From Anaerolineales bacterium (lineage in GTDB: Bacteria; Chloroflexota; Anaerolineae; Anaerolineales; Villigracilaceae), in NCBI GenBank assembly GCA_020634885.1, contig JACKAW010000002.1, positions 124,001 to 188,000 on the forward strand: DNA of 64,000 nt, read 5' to 3'. Numbering within the stretch: the stretch's first letter is position 1; every line of letters begins with the position of its first letter. Shown here piece after piece: positions 1 to 8,182 of this stretch. Below the pieces are notes generated by a model that did no database searches, was not told where the DNA came from, and saw only the letters and a program-made list of their open reading frames with translations. The position numbers were made by a program, and so were the translations under genes.

Positions 1-748
1 CGGTCACGTTATGCCGAATCACTTCGTCCCAAAAATGGGACGGTGAAAATCTAGGCAAAATCACCAAAGGCGCGCCGCCAATTAAACTCGCCACCGTGTT
101 CCATTGCGGATCCATGTAATAGAACGATTGCGCAGTCAGGTTACATTCGGATGGTGTCAGCCCAAAATAATTCGCCGCGATTTCCCCGATCTGAATCCAA
201 TATTTTTGTTGCAACATGCAGCCCTTCGGAAAACCTGTTGTACCCGATGTATATTGGATGTTGAGCAAATCTTCGCCTGTGACGTTGGATATTTCAAACG
301 AGTCGGATGACTCATCCACCAACCGCATCCAATCAGACGTTGAGCCTGATTCAGTTACAAGAAGCGTTTCCTTCACCAATGGCAAGTGCGCTCGCACACG
401 TTCCCATTGCTCCAAATAATTTTTGTGGACGACAAAGTACCCCACCTGCGAATCGTCGAGTGTGTAAGTCAGGTCATGGTCGTGGTAGTTGATATTGACA
501 GGCACAATGATCGCGCCCACCTTCGCCAGCGCAAACCAGACAATGGGGAAGTCCACGCCGTTGGGCAGCATGACCGCCACGCGCTCGCCGTTCGTCACGC
601 CGAGCGATGTCAGCGCATTGGCGGTCTTGTTCACCCGCCGATTCACTTCCGCGAATGAAAGCGGCTTGTCTTCAAAGATGAACAGCGGTTTTTCTCCGAA
701 CCGCTCCGCCGTGCTCTCTACCAAATGACCTAGACTCTTCCACTCCAT
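1..748 (-). CDS. AMP-dependent acyl-CoA synthetase/ligase (N-terminal part, cut by window edge)
   Basis: The reverse strand encodes 249 residues starting MEWKSLGHLVES and running off the left edge, so the C-terminal half is missing. The ATP/AMP-binding signature YTSGTTGFPKG lies at about residues 166-176, the hallmark of the ANL superfamily that activates carboxylic acids as acyl-AMP and then transfers them to CoA. The start at 748 is supported by AGGAG 8 nt upstream (757-761). The substrate cannot be read from this fragment; medium or long-chain acyl-CoA synthetases are the closest in style. It follows the TetR gene at 831-1451 on the same strand, and an enoyl-CoA hydratase lies further upstream, so a role in fatty-acid or aromatic-acid catabolism is plausible but inferred. 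Confidence 0.93.
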   Translation of the reverse strand, partial: MEWKSLGHLVESTAERFGEKPLFIFEDKPLSFAEVNRRVNKTANALTSLGVTNGERVAVMLPNGVDFPIVWFALAKVGAIIVPVNINYHDHDLTYTLDDSQVGYFVVHKNYLEQWERVRAHLPLVKETLLVTESGSTSDWMRLVDESSDSFEISNVTGEDLLNIQYTSGTTGFPKGCMLQQKYWIQIGEIAANYFGLTPSECNLTAQSFYYMDPQWNTVASLIGGAPLVILPRFSPSHFWDEVIRHNVT

Positions 749-774
749 GCACGATTCTCCTTTGGTTAATTTCT

Positions 775-834
775 CAACCACGAAGGAGCACAAAGTAAAA
801 ACCTTTGTGTACCTTCGTGACCCTTTGTGGTTAA
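775..834. repeat. Palindromic intergenic repeat of the CACGAAGG/CACAAAG type
   Basis: The interval between the TetR stop codon and the acyl-CoA synthetase is made of CACGAAGG and CACAAAG words followed by their reverse complements. The outer arms AACCAC and GTGGTT and the inner arms ACAAAG and CTTTGT can fold into an imperfect hairpin. The same words occur in the interval at 47597-47670, so this is probably a dispersed repeat family, possibly also acting as a terminator. Confidence 0.6.
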
Positions 835-1451
835 TTCTTTTTGATTCGCTTCACAAACATCTCACTCAACTCACGGCTGGACTCTTGTAAATCCACCGCC
901 TTCGGGTCGAAGACCCATTGCAGCATAATTCCATCAATCGCGCCTTGAACGATGGACGCCATACTCTGCTCATCGAACTTCGCAAACTCTTTCTGCTCTA
1001 CGCCAATGCGAAAAATTTTCTTGAGATGAGCGCGGCATGGGTCATATGCGGAGTCGCTGAAGGCTTTCTTCTCTTCGGGTGACGTGAAACTGCCCCACAG
1101 ATCCACCAGCGCCACGAACTGCGAACGGTTCTGCGAGATATATTCAAAACTGGCTTCGATGTACACGCGCAGTTTTTCGCTGCCTTTGGTTTCTTCCTCC
1201 ACCCGCCCGCGGATGTAGGCACCCTGTCGATTCAATATCGTGTGAATCGCAGAAGTGATGAGGTCATGCTTGCCGTTGAAGTGATAGGCGATCAATCCTT
1301 TGGTGATTCCCAAACTCTTTGCAATCTCTGCAAAGGATGTTTGGGTGTAGCCTTGCTCGGCAATCGTCTGCAACGCCGCGTCGATGATCTGTTTGCGGCG
1401 GGCTTCTTCGATGAAGGTTTTCTTTTCTTCAAGAGGTTTTTTTGTTGGCAT
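831..1451 (-). CDS. TetR/AcrR family transcriptional regulator
   Basis: A 206-residue protein with an N-terminal helix-turn-helix at about residues 38-63 (SFAEIAKSLGITKGLIAYHF), typical of TetR repressors, and a helical ligand-binding C-terminal domain. The reading frame is open further upstream into the palindromic repeat at 1468-1560, but ATG at 1451 is the best start because AAGGAA sits 6 nt before it. Two alternative in-frame ATGs lie just upstream. It is placed between an acyl-CoA synthetase and a set of hydrolase and isomerase genes on the same strand, so it may control acyl-CoA or peptide catabolism. A TetR-like operator occurs at 9527-9542, but nothing links it to this protein directly. 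Confidence 0.9.
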   Translation of the reverse strand: MPTKKPLEEKKTFIEEARRKQIIDAALQTIAEQGYTQTSFAEIAKSLGITKGLIAYHFNGKHDLITSAIHTILNRQGAYIRGRVEEETKGSEKLRVYIEASFEYISQNRSQFVALVDLWGSFTSPEEKKAFSDSAYDPCRAHLKKIFRIGVEQKEFAKFDEQSMASIVQGAIDGIMLQWVFDPKAVDLQESSRELSEMFVKRIKKN

Positions 1452-1467
1452 ATTCATTTCCTTTTCC

Positions 1468-1560
1468 ATGTCATTGTGAGGGCGAAGCCCGAAGCAATCT
1501 CGTGGATTTTGTTGGAGATTGCTTCGCCGCAAAGAACAAGAGCGCGGCTCGCAATGACAT
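1468..1560. mobile_element. 93-bp palindromic MITE-like repeat
   Basis: The arms ATGTCATTGTGAG (1468-1480) and CTCGCAATGACAT (1548-1560) are inverted repeats of 13 bp with one mismatch. An inner pair, GAAGCAATCTC (1491-1501) and GAGATTGCTTC (1515-1525), is perfect. There is no coding content. The right end touches the stop codon of the UroD-type gene and the left end lies just upstream of the TetR start. The form is that of a non-autonomous palindromic repeat; copy number in the genome cannot be seen from here. Confidence 0.75.
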
Positions 1561-2540
1561 CATCCGCCAAATTCTACTTGACAGCGGAAGAACTCACGCA
1601 CGGCTTCGGGATTCATTCCAGGGTAAATGCTGTTGCAAGAGGAGAGCATGAAGCCTTCCTTGCCGCCTTGCTCGTAACTGCGCTTCACATCCGCGCGGAT
1701 GAGTTCGATGTTCGGCTCAAAGAAAAGATTGATGTCCACATTGCCCATCAAAATTAATTTATCGCCGTAGTCGCATTTGATTTCGTCGAGTTTGTTGCCA
1801 GATAAAGTTTCGAGTCCGTGCATCCCTGCAAAACCCGCTTCGACGGCGAACGGTAGCAATTTGTCAATCTTTCCGTCTGTGTGCCAGATGACTGGGACGG
1901 ACAGTTCACGCACTACGCGTTGATGATAGGGCAAGACCAACTCGCGCCACATCTGCGGGGAGATCATGGATCCGCCACGGTGAGCGGAGTCATCGCCCAT
2001 GATGATGACTTCCGCGCCGAGCGAGATGGCACGCTGGAAGATGGCAATGCACCAATCTGTCCGCGCCTGCATGACCGCATGGACGAATGACTTGTCTTTG
2101 CGATACATGGCGAACATGTGCTCCATGCCCATCCCCATATACGTCCCCATGAAGGGACCGATATGCGTGCCGAAGAAAAGGCAGAGGTGTGGATAATTTG
2201 TCCGAATGTCAGCGACCCGCTGCTCGTTAAAGAAACGAAGCGCGTACTCCATCGGCGGGGTGTAGCGAATCAAATCATCAGGCGTTTGAATCGCGCCGTG
2301 AAAATACATCCCCTTTTTCCACACGCGCCCGAATTCATCCACGCCATCTTTCCACGCGTTACTTTCACTTGGTGTTTGCGACGGCATGAGAATCGCGTCC
2401 TGACCCAACTCGGCATAGGCGCGGATTGGGTCGCTGACGCCAAGTTCATCGAACATGCCGTCGATCCAAACCTCAAAGCACGGAACGCGGTCTGGGGTCT
2501 TTCTTTCAAGTACGGCATGGACTAATTCACGTGAATTCAT
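1560..2540 (-). CDS. Uroporphyrinogen decarboxylase (UroD/MtaA) family protein
   Basis: A 326-residue protein beginning MNSRELVHAVLERKTPDRVP, the usual opening of the non-haem branch of the UroD superfamily. These proteins often act as corrinoid-linked methyltransferases or unknown decarboxylases. The fold signature continues with the IWHTDGKIDKLLP strand and helix, but the His-x-Cys zinc ligand pattern of MtaA-type methyltransferases is not present there (H-T-D-G). The longer open frame upstream overlaps the ureohydrolase gene and is rejected; ATG at 2540 overlaps that gene's stop by 4 nt, indicating translational coupling. Its stop codon lies at the edge of the 1468-1560 repeat. True haem-pathway UroD seems unlikely given the context. 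Substrate unknown. Confidence 0.82.
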   Translation of the reverse strand: MNSRELVHAVLERKTPDRVPCFEVWIDGMFDELGVSDPIRAYAELGQDAILMPSQTPSESNAWKDGVDEFGRVWKKGMYFHGAIQTPDDLIRYTPPMEYALRFFNEQRVADIRTNYPHLCLFFGTHIGPFMGTYMGMGMEHMFAMYRKDKSFVHAVMQARTDWCIAIFQRAISLGAEVIIMGDDSAHRGGSMISPQMWRELVLPYHQRVVRELSVPVIWHTDGKIDKLLPFAVEAGFAGMHGLETLSGNKLDEIKCDYGDKLILMGNVDINLFFEPNIELIRADVKRSYEQGGKEGFMLSSCNSIYPGMNPEAVREFFRCQVEFGG

Positions 2541-3352
2541 AACATCTTCGCAACGATCTCTTTGAACACTTTCGCCGCCACCATCTCGGTGACGTTTGAA
2601 ACATCTTGCGCGGGGTTGAGTTCTACCACGTCCGCGCCGATGATGTTTGCCGTGATCGACTGGATCACGCTCAACGCTTCGCGTGTGGATAGCCCGCCAG
2701 GTTCGCGGTGAGATATGCCAGGCGCAAAGGCGGGGTCGAGACAATCCATGTCGAAGGTGATGTAAAGCGGCGAGTCAAATTTCAAATCGAAGACATCGCG
2801 CCAGCGTTGCATGGTGAGTACGTCCACACCGAAACGCTTGGCTTGCTCGCGTTGATGTCCGTTGATGGTGCGAATGCCTACTTGCACGAGGCGTTTTGCC
2901 AAGCCCGCTTCCATGATCCGCGCAAAGGGGCTGGCGTGTGAATGCGGATTGCCTTCAAAGTCATCGTACAGATCGGGATGTGCGTCAAAGTGCAGGATGG
3001 TGAGATTGGGATGTTTCTTCGCCGCGGCTTTTACCAGCGGATAGGTGACGGAGTGATCGCCGCCGAATGCCATGACCTTCAGCCCCGCTTCATACAATTG
3101 ACCTGCGGCTTGCTCGGTCTCTATCGGCATTCTCTCCGCTGACGGTGTGATGTCGCCCCTATCCGCGAAGAGTCCATCTGCGCCGAGATAGGTTTCGTTC
3201 TCCGTCCACAAATTGGACGAGTCGCAGAAGAACGCTTCACGAATTCGCTGCGGTGCCAATGCCGAACCGTGTTTGTAAGACGAATTTTCATCGAACGCCA
3301 CGCCTAGTAATCCAATGCGGGCTGGGGTGGGGAAGGAGGGAAATTTATTCAT
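2537..3352 (-). CDS. Agmatinase/arginase family ureohydrolase
   Basis: A 271-residue manganese-dependent amidinohydrolase. All metal-ligand motifs are visible: GGDHS with H100, DAHPD with D123, H125 and D127, and DMDCLDP with D201 and D203. Family members hydrolyse guanidino groups (agmatine, arginine, formiminoglutamate, guanidinobutyrate) and release urea or formamide. The length and the early FGGDHSVTYP strand are closest to agmatinase-type SpeB proteins, but the substrate cannot be settled from sequence alone. ATG at 3352 has no strong ribosome-binding site. The gene is coupled by a 4-nt overlap to the downstream UroD-type gene. Confidence 0.88.
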   Translation of the reverse strand: MNKFPSFPTPARIGLLGVAFDENSSYKHGSALAPQRIREAFFCDSSNLWTENETYLGADGLFADRGDITPSAERMPIETEQAAGQLYEAGLKVMAFGGDHSVTYPLVKAAAKKHPNLTILHFDAHPDLYDDFEGNPHSHASPFARIMEAGLAKRLVQVGIRTINGHQREQAKRFGVDVLTMQRWRDVFDLKFDSPLYITFDMDCLDPAFAPGISHREPGGLSTREALSVIQSITANIIGADVVELNPAQDVSNVTEMVAAKVFKEIVAKML

Positions 3353-3400
3353 AGTTTTTATCCATGAAGAATACTAAGTTTCACGAAGGAAAACAATTCA

Positions 3401-4510
3401 CTATTCACCAATCACTATTCTCTTACTTTTTTGAATCCACTCAGGTTTCATATCCGCGCCGTGACCGTGAGCGTCTGTCAGTGTGACTGTGCCGTTGGGT
3501 TGGAAGTCCACGCCGCCGATGGAGGGTTCTTCGGTAAAGTGGAAGGGAGAGTCGAGGTCGTGCAGGGAAATGTTCGGGCAGGCGCAAATGAGGTGTGCGC
3601 CCGCGCTGACTCCGATGAGCGACTCGGACATACCACCGAGCATACATTTGATTCCCGCCGCTTCGCCGATGGCGTTGATCTTCATCGCGCCGTGAATCCC
3701 CGCCGACTTGGCGAGTTTGATGTTGAAATAATCCACTGCGCCCGATGAAGCTAGGCGAAAGGCGTCATGTGCGTCGAAGATGGATTCGTCTGCCATGATG
3801 GCGATGGGACTGCGCTCGCGCAAGCGCTTTAAGCCTTCAAAGTTCCAATATGGCAGCGGTTGTTCGCAGACTTCAATTTCATATTCTGCCAGTGCGGTGA
3901 GGATATTGATGGCGGTGATTTCGTCCCAGGCTTGGTTGGCGTCCAAGCGCAGGGGAACGCCGCTGCCGATGGCTTCACGGATGGCGCGAATGCGGGCGAT
4001 GTCTTCTGCTTTGCCCGTGCCAACTTTGACCTTGATGGCTTTCGTGCCGTTCTCAACATGCTGTTTTGCCGTGGCTGCCATTTTTTCGGGCGAGTCAATG
4101 CCGATGGTGCGGTTGGAGTAGATTACTTTCTTTTCGCCGCCGAGCAAGGCATATAAAGGAAGTTCGGCATGTTTGGCGAGCAGGTCATACAGCGCAAGGT
4201 CATACGCGCAACGGATGGCGGGATTCTTGAGCATGTATTGTTCCAGTTCGCGCAGACGCGTATTAATCTCCAGCGGATTCTTCCCGATGAGCAGTTGCGC
4301 GTACAGTTTTGCGGCTTCAAATGCTGTCTCTGGCGCTTCGCCTGTCACAAAGCGTGGCGGACAGCCTTCGCCCACGCCTACCAACCCGTCACTATCGTGA
4401 ACGCGGACAACGATGTTGCGCGCGCTGTTCATCACTGCCAACGCAATTTTGAACGGGTGCGGATATGGAATATCAAGTTCGATGATTTCGATTCTTGCTA
4501 TGGTTGGCAT
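3401..4510 (-). CDS. Dipeptide epimerase (L-Ala-D/L-Glu epimerase-like, enolase superfamily)
   Basis: A 369-residue enolase-superfamily protein of the muconate lactonizing subgroup. The catalytic set is complete: K160-x-K162 (KVKVG), metal ligands D190 (LDAN), E216 (EQP) and D241 (ADES), and K265 (KLAK). The D318-L-D320 motif in the C-terminal barrel matches the D-x-D signature of L-Ala-D/L-Glu and related dipeptide epimerases, which bind the dipeptide ammonium group. Such enzymes recycle murein peptides or act on other dipeptides. ATG at 4510 (MPTIARIEI) is preferred to the upstream in-frame codons, which lie in the repeat at 4524-4612. The last nine codons run into a short repetitive filler sequence (3398-3420). 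Confidence 0.88.
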   Translation of the reverse strand: MPTIARIEIIELDIPYPHPFKIALAVMNSARNIVVRVHDSDGLVGVGEGCPPRFVTGEAPETAFEAAKLYAQLLIGKNPLEINTRLRELEQYMLKNPAIRCAYDLALYDLLAKHAELPLYALLGGEKKVIYSNRTIGIDSPEKMAATAKQHVENGTKAIKVKVGTGKAEDIARIRAIREAIGSGVPLRLDANQAWDEITAINILTALAEYEIEVCEQPLPYWNFEGLKRLRERSPIAIMADESIFDAHDAFRLASSGAVDYFNIKLAKSAGIHGAMKINAIGEAAGIKCMLGGMSESLIGVSAGAHLICACPNISLHDLDSPFHFTEEPSIGGVDFQPNGTVTLTDAHGHGADMKPEWIQKSKRIVIGE

Positions 4511-4523
4511 AAAAACCTTTTGG

Positions 4524-4612
4524 ACACGGATTTGACGGATCACACGGATGAACATGGATTTTTTATAAAAAAGAAATCCGTGCCTTTTCCGTGAAATCCG
4601 CGTAATCCGTGT
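4524..4612. repeat. Palindromic repeat built from CACGGAT words
   Basis: Left arm words ACACGGATT, GACGGAT and CACACGGAT (4524-4550) are mirrored by ATCCGTG, TCCGTGAAATCCG and AATCCGTGT (4575-4612) around an A/T-rich centre near 4562. No open frame is supported. It fills the gap between the epimerase and the enoyl-CoA hydratase and may also act as a transcription barrier. Confidence 0.65.
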
Positions 4613-4621
4613 ACCGCTTTT

Positions 4622-5410
4622 TTACTTTCCTTTATAAATCGGCACACGCTTTTCGACGAACGCTTTCACGCCTTCGCGCATGTCTTCACTCGCGAAGCAT
4701 TCGAGCGTGCCTTCAGTTTCGAGCTGCATGACGGCTTCAAGGTCGAGGTCGTAGGATTGTTGCAGCACCTCTTTTATCAGCCGCACAGAGATTGGGGCGT
4801 TCGCCGCAAGTGTGCGGGCGATGTCCATTCCTTCTTGAATAATGGTTTCTGTCGATGTCACTTTTGTGACCAAGCCCATTTCGTAAGCAGATTGCGCCGA
4901 AATTCTTTCGCCCGTCATCATCACATGCGCGGCACGTCCCATGCCGATTAATCGCGGCAGGCGGTGCATGACTCCGTTGGTTTCAAAAATGCCGCGCTTC
5001 ACTTCGGCAAATTGAAAAAATGCGCTCTCCGCCGCAATGCGAATATCGCTCGCAATCGCGATCTCCGCGCCGACGCCAACAGCAACGCCGTTAATCGCAG
5101 AGATGATCGGCTTGCGTAAATTCACCATGCGACGCGTGAGTTCTTGCATTTCATCCAACTCTGCGCGCGCCTGCTCTGCCATCGTCGAACCGTCAAACAA
5201 GTGCGACAGTTCTTCGAGGTCAATGCCTGCCGAGAACGCGCGCCCATTGCCCGTGATGAGCGCCACGCGAATCGCGTCGTCATTTGCAATCGTGTTGAGC
5301 ATGTCAAGCAGCGTCTGAAACATGCTGCGTTTGAACGCGTTCAACACGTCGGGGCGGTTGAAGGTGATGATGGCAATTTGGTCTTTGGTTTCGTAAAGGA
5401 TGTCTGTCAT
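4622..5410 (-). CDS. Enoyl-CoA hydratase/isomerase family protein
   Basis: A 262-residue crotonase-fold protein. The oxyanion-hole segments are visible as GRAFSAGIDLEEL (about 55-67) and the KPIISAINGVAVGVGAEI helix (about 101-118), followed by FQFAEVKRGIF, which carries the first catalytic Glu of hydratases. The second position, normally within GGTQRL, reads ETNGVMHRLPR, so hydratase versus isomerase activity is open. It ends with the KAFVEKRVPIYKG tail usual in the family. The start codon overlaps the stop of the CocE-type gene by 4 nt, so both are probably cotranscribed. A role in beta-oxidation-like degradation with the acyl-CoA synthetase at the left edge is plausible. Confidence 0.92.
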   Translation of the reverse strand: MTDILYETKDQIAIITFNRPDVLNAFKRSMFQTLLDMLNTIANDDAIRVALITGNGRAFSAGIDLEELSHLFDGSTMAEQARAELDEMQELTRRMVNLRKPIISAINGVAVGVGAEIAIASDIRIAAESAFFQFAEVKRGIFETNGVMHRLPRLIGMGRAAHVMMTGERISAQSAYEMGLVTKVTSTETIIQEGMDIARTLAANAPISVRLIKEVLQQSYDLDLEAVMQLETEGTLECFASEDMREGVKAFVEKRVPIYKGK

Positions 5411-7128
5411 AATTTTTTTGAGGATTGGGAGTCTGGTCTGACCTTTAGCGGAATCTCGATGAAGGAGCCTTGTTCACCCCCAAGCATGATCTCCACGCTC
5501 GGACTACCCGTGAGCGGGATTCGCCCAAAGGTGTCTTTGTCTGCGCCTGAGAGGGATACTCGTACCTTCCACCCGCGCCGAATCAGCGCCGAGATGGGAT
5601 TCAACCCGAAGGTGATTTCTGCCACTTCGCCAGGGATGAGCGGCAGGGCGTCTTTCCGTTTGAAGGAATGATACGGAACGAACTGTTTATACGGCGGTGT
5701 GTCCGCTGAAACTTTGCGATGAATGGCACGCAACATTCCTTCGGTGAGATAGTGCGCGTTGCCTTGCTCATCAATCGCTTCGAGATAGACGAAGAAGTTG
5801 CCATCGTCGTGTGTGGATTTGATGAAGAGAGTCACAACGGGGTAGCCTGTGATTTCGGTATCCTGTTCAAGCGGCGCAGAGGTGTACGCAAGTTGACCTT
5901 TTATGGGCGCGTACTTTACGGGGCGCTGGTCGAGTTCAGTTTGCCAGCGGTTGTTGAACCCAGTCGAGGCGTTGAAATTGGTCTGGTAGAGGTCAGCAGG
6001 CTGGGGCGGGGGAAGAAGCGCGGAGAGTCCGCTTTGGGGTTGGAAAAAGAATCGAGTATTGGAAAAATCCGCAGGTGGAAACTCAGGCGTCGATTTCCAT
6101 TCATTTTCAAAAATGGTGAAGTAATGCAATTCGCGGGTCGCGGGCGGATTATCGAAGAAGCGGAGAGACTCTTTCATCTGCGCGAGAAGCGGAAAGGGAT
6201 TTTCTTTCACGCCGACGTGCTGGGTCGCGCCGTGATTCCACGCGCCGATGACGGCTCGCTGCGGGCGCGGATTGTTGGCGAAGCGATGGATGACGGCGTT
6301 GGCGGTGGCGGCGTCGAACCAACTGCCCCAATGGTCGAGGGCGTGCGCGGTTGGACGATTGAACATGCTGATGTCGTCCATGCGGATGGCGAGTTCGGGG
6401 TCGAGGTCATTGCGGAAGGTGATGTGACGCAGCGCGGAATCAACTTGCTGATTGTGGTGCTTCGGGATGGGACTTGTGCCGACGGGCTTAACGCCTTTGA
6501 CGAGAATCTTTTCGAGCGCGCTCATGCTTTTTGGAAGTTGATTGGCGTCGAGCGCGCGATTGTAGTTTGCCCATTGCGTGAGCATAAACTCGTTTGGCAC
6601 GCCGCCAGGGAACGCGATGTCGGTGTACACGTCATACTCGTTGAAGCGCACGAGCGCGGTGGTGACGGCGGGATGTCCGCACGCGCCGAGCATTTCAGCG
6701 GTGGTGGCTTGATACGAATTGCCGAAGCCGCCGACTTGTCCGTTGCTCCACTGTTGCTGCGTGACCCACTCGGTTAAGTCGTACAGATCGGTGAGGTCGG
6801 TTGCTGACCACGGGTGCGGATGATTGCCTTCCGACGCGCCCGTGCCGCACATGTCAATGCGAAGGACGGCGTACCCAAAGGCGGTAAAAAAATTGCGAGC
6901 GGAATCGGGGAGCGAGAGAAACCACGAGAACGGCGCTTTGAGTTGTTGCGCACGCCAATATCGCGTGGCAGCGAACAACGCGGGGATTTTGGCTTCGGGT
7001 GCGAGTCCGCGTGGGAGGTAGAGGTCAACGGCAAGACGAGTCCCATCGCGCATGGGGATGTACAACGTCTGCTCGGTGGAGCCTTTGTATTGGGGCGGGC
7101 GGAGGGGAGTGGTGGAAGGAAAGGTCAT
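5407..7128 (-). CDS. CocE/NonD family serine hydrolase (X-Pro dipeptidyl-peptidase-like)
   Basis: A 573-residue protein with an alpha/beta-hydrolase domain opening IPMRDGTRLAVDLYLPRG and a nucleophile elbow GFGNSYQA around S138. The C-terminal third contains the beta-sandwich domain of X-Pro dipeptidyl peptidases and cocaine esterases (about 390-570, with the segment YLEAIDEQGNAHYLTEGMLR). These enzymes hydrolyse esters, amides or beta-lactam precursors; no substrate can be assigned. There is no signal peptide, so it is predicted cytoplasmic. It lies between two hydrolase-like genes on the same strand, and the long open frames antisense to it are shadows. Confidence 0.9.
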   Translation of the reverse strand: MTFPSTTPLRPPQYKGSTEQTLYIPMRDGTRLAVDLYLPRGLAPEAKIPALFAATRYWRAQQLKAPFSWFLSLPDSARNFFTAFGYAVLRIDMCGTGASEGNHPHPWSATDLTDLYDLTEWVTQQQWSNGQVGGFGNSYQATTAEMLGACGHPAVTTALVRFNEYDVYTDIAFPGGVPNEFMLTQWANYNRALDANQLPKSMSALEKILVKGVKPVGTSPIPKHHNQQVDSALRHITFRNDLDPELAIRMDDISMFNRPTAHALDHWGSWFDAATANAVIHRFANNPRPQRAVIGAWNHGATQHVGVKENPFPLLAQMKESLRFFDNPPATRELHYFTIFENEWKSTPEFPPADFSNTRFFFQPQSGLSALLPPPQPADLYQTNFNASTGFNNRWQTELDQRPVKYAPIKGQLAYTSAPLEQDTEITGYPVVTLFIKSTHDDGNFFVYLEAIDEQGNAHYLTEGMLRAIHRKVSADTPPYKQFVPYHSFKRKDALPLIPGEVAEITFGLNPISALIRRGWKVRVSLSGADKDTFGRIPLTGSPSVEIMLGGEQGSFIEIPLKVRPDSQSSKKL

Positions 7129-7163
7129 TTTGGAATGATGAGTGCAGAATGATGAATGCGGAA

Positions 7164-8114
7164 TTAGGGATTATGGATTAAGAAGTCACGCAGGACTTGC
7201 TGAAACTTTTCTGGTTCTTCGAGAAATGCCCAGTGTCCGCTTTGGGTGAATTCTACGGATTGGCAGTTGGGCAGGGTGGCGCAGAGTTCATCGGCGACGG
7301 GTTTGCCTGTGTATTGCGAATCCGCTGTGCCGTAGATGAAGAGGGTCGGCGTTTGCAGTTGGCTGAGTTCGGCTTTGTAGTCGTAGCCTGTGAGAGAGAA
7401 AGAAATTTCACGCCATGGGGCGAAGGAGACCGTGCCTGTGTCTTTGAGCAAATCCGTTTTTGTTTTATCAAACAATCTTTGCGGATTGTCTTTTTCGGAT
7501 GACTTCGTGAACCATTCATCTGCGGATTTTGAATCAGCGGGCGGAAAGCCGAGAGCGCTGGAGTACAGCACGCCGCCAAACCACTTCCAGATGAAGCGGT
7601 TGCTCATGCCGTTGTTGATTCGAATTCCGCCTGCGATGACCATCTTCTCGACGTGTTGCGGATATTTGAGCGCATATCTCTGCACCAAGGCGCTGCCGAA
7701 AGAATGACCGATGAGGATGACCTTGTCCGCTTTGACCACGTCACGGCGCAGGGTCTCGAGTTCTTCCACCAACTGCTCGATGGTGTAGTCTTCGGGATTT
7801 GGCTTGATCTGCGAATTGCCCGAACCGCGTTGGTCGTAGAAGATGACGCGCGTCTCTTCGGCGAGGAAGTCGAATCCGTTCTTGAAACTCAGGCTTGAGT
7901 GCCCAGGTCCACCGTGGACGAGGATGACGGGCGGTAGGTTTTTCTCCGTGCCGAGTTCGCGGTAGTACAAGTCATAGCCGTTGACGTGGGCAGGAGTGGC
8001 ACAGTCCACGCAGGGGCGGGATTGGGGCAGGACGCGGTTGTAGGCGTGGTTGGCATACACCACATAAATGGTTAATAGGATGAGAATGGCAAGAACGGGG
8101 TAGAGAATGGGCAT
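7164..8114 (-). CDS. Membrane-anchored alpha/beta hydrolase, proline iminopeptidase-like
   Basis: A 316-residue protein with one N-terminal membrane segment (residues 3-20) followed by an alpha/beta-hydrolase domain. HGGPG at 67-71 and DQRGSG at 94-99 are characteristic of the prolyl iminopeptidase (S33) family, and GHSFG at 136-140 holds nucleophile S138. The C-terminal Asp/His region includes FIYGTADSQY and QSGHWAF, giving a plausible catalytic His. The active domain is probably extracytoplasmic or membrane-tethered. With the CocE-type hydrolase and the dipeptide epimerase downstream, it suggests peptide turnover. The 35-bp gap to the CocE gene holds only filler-like AATGATGAATG words. Confidence 0.88.
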   Translation of the reverse strand: MPILYPVLAILILLTIYVVYANHAYNRVLPQSRPCVDCATPAHVNGYDLYYRELGTEKNLPPVILVHGGPGHSSLSFKNGFDFLAEETRVIFYDQRGSGNSQIKPNPEDYTIEQLVEELETLRRDVVKADKVILIGHSFGSALVQRYALKYPQHVEKMVIAGGIRINNGMSNRFIWKWFGGVLYSSALGFPPADSKSADEWFTKSSEKDNPQRLFDKTKTDLLKDTGTVSFAPWREISFSLTGYDYKAELSQLQTPTLFIYGTADSQYTGKPVADELCATLPNCQSVEFTQSGHWAFLEEPEKFQQVLRDFLIHNP

Positions 8115-8182
8115 GGTTGAAGGTTGAAAGTTGAAGGTTACAGGTAAAAACTTGTAACCTTCAACCTGTAACTTGTAACTTG
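8115..8182. repeat. Hairpin and short tandem repeats between hydrolase and MFS genes
   Basis: GTTGAAGGTTAC (8130-8141) and GTAACCTTCAAC (8154-8165) form a perfect 12-bp stem, flanked by repeated GGTTGAA and CTTGTAA words on either side. It occupies the whole gap between the two minus-strand genes and could act as a terminator or mRNA stabiliser, though it lacks a clear U-tract. Confidence 0.55.

Noticed and set aside
4511..4555. N-terminal extension of the dipeptide epimerase
   Set aside because: The extra 15 codons fall in the CACGGAT palindromic repeat; the conserved protein begins at 4510.
5719..6777. Long open frame of 352 codons on the plus strand
   Set aside because: It lies entirely antisense to the CocE-type hydrolase, which has clear catalytic motifs; the product has no recognisable domain and an unusual composition.
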